NCBI RefSeq assembly: GCF_016900875.1
Contig: NZ_JAFEUM010000009.1
Coordinates: 62,001 to 126,000, forward strand
DNA from: Vibrio ulleungensis
Lineage (GTDB): Bacteria > Pseudomonadota > Gammaproteobacteria > Enterobacterales > Vibrionaceae
Reading direction: 5' to 3'
Length of the DNA: 64,000 bases
This document shows positions 63,355 through 64,000 of the stretch, one piece after another; the first letter of the stretch is position 1, and each line of letters starts with the position of its first letter. Below the pieces are notes generated by a model, which saw nothing but the letters and a program-made list of their open reading frames with translations, ran no database searches and was not told the DNA's origin. A program made the translations under genes and the position numbers.

Positions 63355-63849
63355 TTACGCCGCTTCTGCTTCTTTTTGATCGCGTAGTGCAGCGATGGTA
63401 CGTACCAGCTTGCCAGCAGAAGCTTCTTTCATGCACATCATTAGGCGTGCAATTGCTTCGTCGTAAGTTGGTAGTGTCGCTAGTACATCAGCATCAGTTA
63501 ATGCGCCTTCGAAGGCTGCAGCTTTAACTTCGAATTTATCATTCCCTTTGGCAAAGTCTTTGAAAAGACGCGCCGCAGCACCTGGGTGCTCGTTAGAGAA
63601 TGCGATCAAAGTAGGACCAGTGAAAGCGTCTGCTAGACACTCGTAATCTGTTCCTTGAACTGCACGGCGTGCAAGAGTGTTACGCACAACTCTCATGTAA
63701 ACACCCGCTTCACGCGCTTGTTTACGTAGAGAAGTCATGTCAGACACTTCAACACCACGTGAGTCAGCTACAACTGCAGAAAGTGCACCGCTGGCTGCTT
63801 CGTTGACTTCAGCAACAATTGCTTTTTTGTCTTGAAGATTTAAAGCCAT
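63355..63849 (-). CDS. rplJ: 50S ribosomal protein uL10
   Basis: Anchors L7/L12 dimers to 23S rRNA. It begins MALNLQDKKAIVAEVNEAA, with SRGVEVSDMTSLRKQAREAG in the rRNA-binding domain and a C-terminal helix that carries the L12 dimers. I chose the ATG at 63849 (164 residues; E. coli has 165), after an AGGAG site; an upstream in-frame extension is part of the leader. L10-L12 is known to bind its own leader RNA to repress translation. Confidence 0.98.
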   Translation of the reverse strand: MALNLQDKKAIVAEVNEAASGALSAVVADSRGVEVSDMTSLRKQAREAGVYMRVVRNTLARRAVQGTDYECLADAFTGPTLIAFSNEHPGAAARLFKDFAKGNDKFEVKAAAFEGALTDADVLATLPTYDEAIARLMMCMKEASAGKLVRTIAALRDQKEAEAA

Positions 63850-64000
63850 CTTGGATTTACTCCTGGTTGTCGTTACACCACTCACTATCATCAGCGACAG
63901 TGAGAGTCATTTAGGTGCTTTTCCCAGAAGAAAGTTCACTACATAATCGATGACTATATAATTCTCTTTCTGTCAGTTCGGGCACCATCTACGCAGGGTA
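63850..64000 (-). promoter_or_regulatory. rplJ leader (probable L10-L12 autoregulatory region), cut by window edge
   Basis: The leader upstream of rplJ contains an imperfect inverted repeat around 63878-63903 (ACTCTCACTGTC and complementary GATAGTGAGTG, as read leftwards). In gammaproteobacteria the L10(L12)4 complex binds this leader and represses translation of rplJ-rplL. The upstream part and rplA are outside the window. Confidence 0.55.

Overview
The window is core chromosome of a Vibrio-type gammaproteobacterium, probably the large chromosome. Three things point there: MotX (a sodium-driven polar flagellar motor protein) lies next to purA; the gene order closely follows the one known for vibrios and, in blocks, Escherichia coli; and a 167-bp hairpin repeat and a tRNA-Gly/tRNA-fMet array are present. 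Base composition looks even throughout. There is no prophage, CRISPR array, insertion sequence or restriction/defence island. Nearly every gene is a recognisable housekeeping gene, so the less expected material lies between the genes.

Layout. 1-4.5 kb: the start of pgi, a YjbQ-family gene, alr-dnaB and a DUF481 outer-membrane protein. 4.5-6.3 kb: the rpsF-rpsR-rplI ribosomal operon (without priB), bracketed by two copies of the hairpin repeat. 6.3-13.8 kb: rlmB, rnr, a chemoreceptor, motX with a sigma-28-type promoter, and purA. 13.9-23.2 kb: one long leftward cluster, tsaE-amiB-mutL-miaA-hfq-hflX-hflK-hflC-yjeT. 23.4-29.1 kb: queG, a gene-free DnaA-box/GATC-rich stretch, a tRNA array (four tRNA-Gly, three tRNA-fMet, two tRNA relics, five tRNA-tail repeats), orn, rsgA and psd. 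29.2-34.2 kb: a TetR regulator, a UDP-glucose dehydrogenase and yibN-secB-gpsA-cysE. 34.5-39.4 kb: gpmI-envC and groES-groEL with a heat-shock-type promoter. 39.5-43 kb: a MATE exporter, an EamA transporter and a porin-like protein. 43.5-51.2 kb: gmk, rpoZ, spoT, trmH, radC, coaBC, slmA and a lipid A acyltransferase. 51.2-54 kb: hemE, nudC, rsd and a candidate small RNA. 54.4-64 kb: rplJ-rplL-rpoB-rpoC.

Functional links. Translation and RNA quality control dominate: ribosomal proteins, tRNAs, MiaA, QueG, TsaE, TrmH, RlmB, RNase R, Orn, RsgA and Hfq. RNA polymerase is represented by RpoB, RpoC, RpoZ and the anti-sigma factor Rsd, with SpoT setting (p)ppGpp. Envelope genes include AmiB and its likely activator EnvC, Psd, the lipid A acyltransferase, a porin and the HflKC membrane complex. 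SlmA, DnaB and the DnaA-box locus bear on replication and division timing.

The best leads are a datA-like locus between queG and the tRNA-Gly array, tandem repeats that copy the 3' end of tRNA-Gly (similar in plan to the rtT repeats of E. coli tyrT), and a candidate small RNA between hemE and nudC. All coordinates, motifs and alignments were read by eye; no database search was run.
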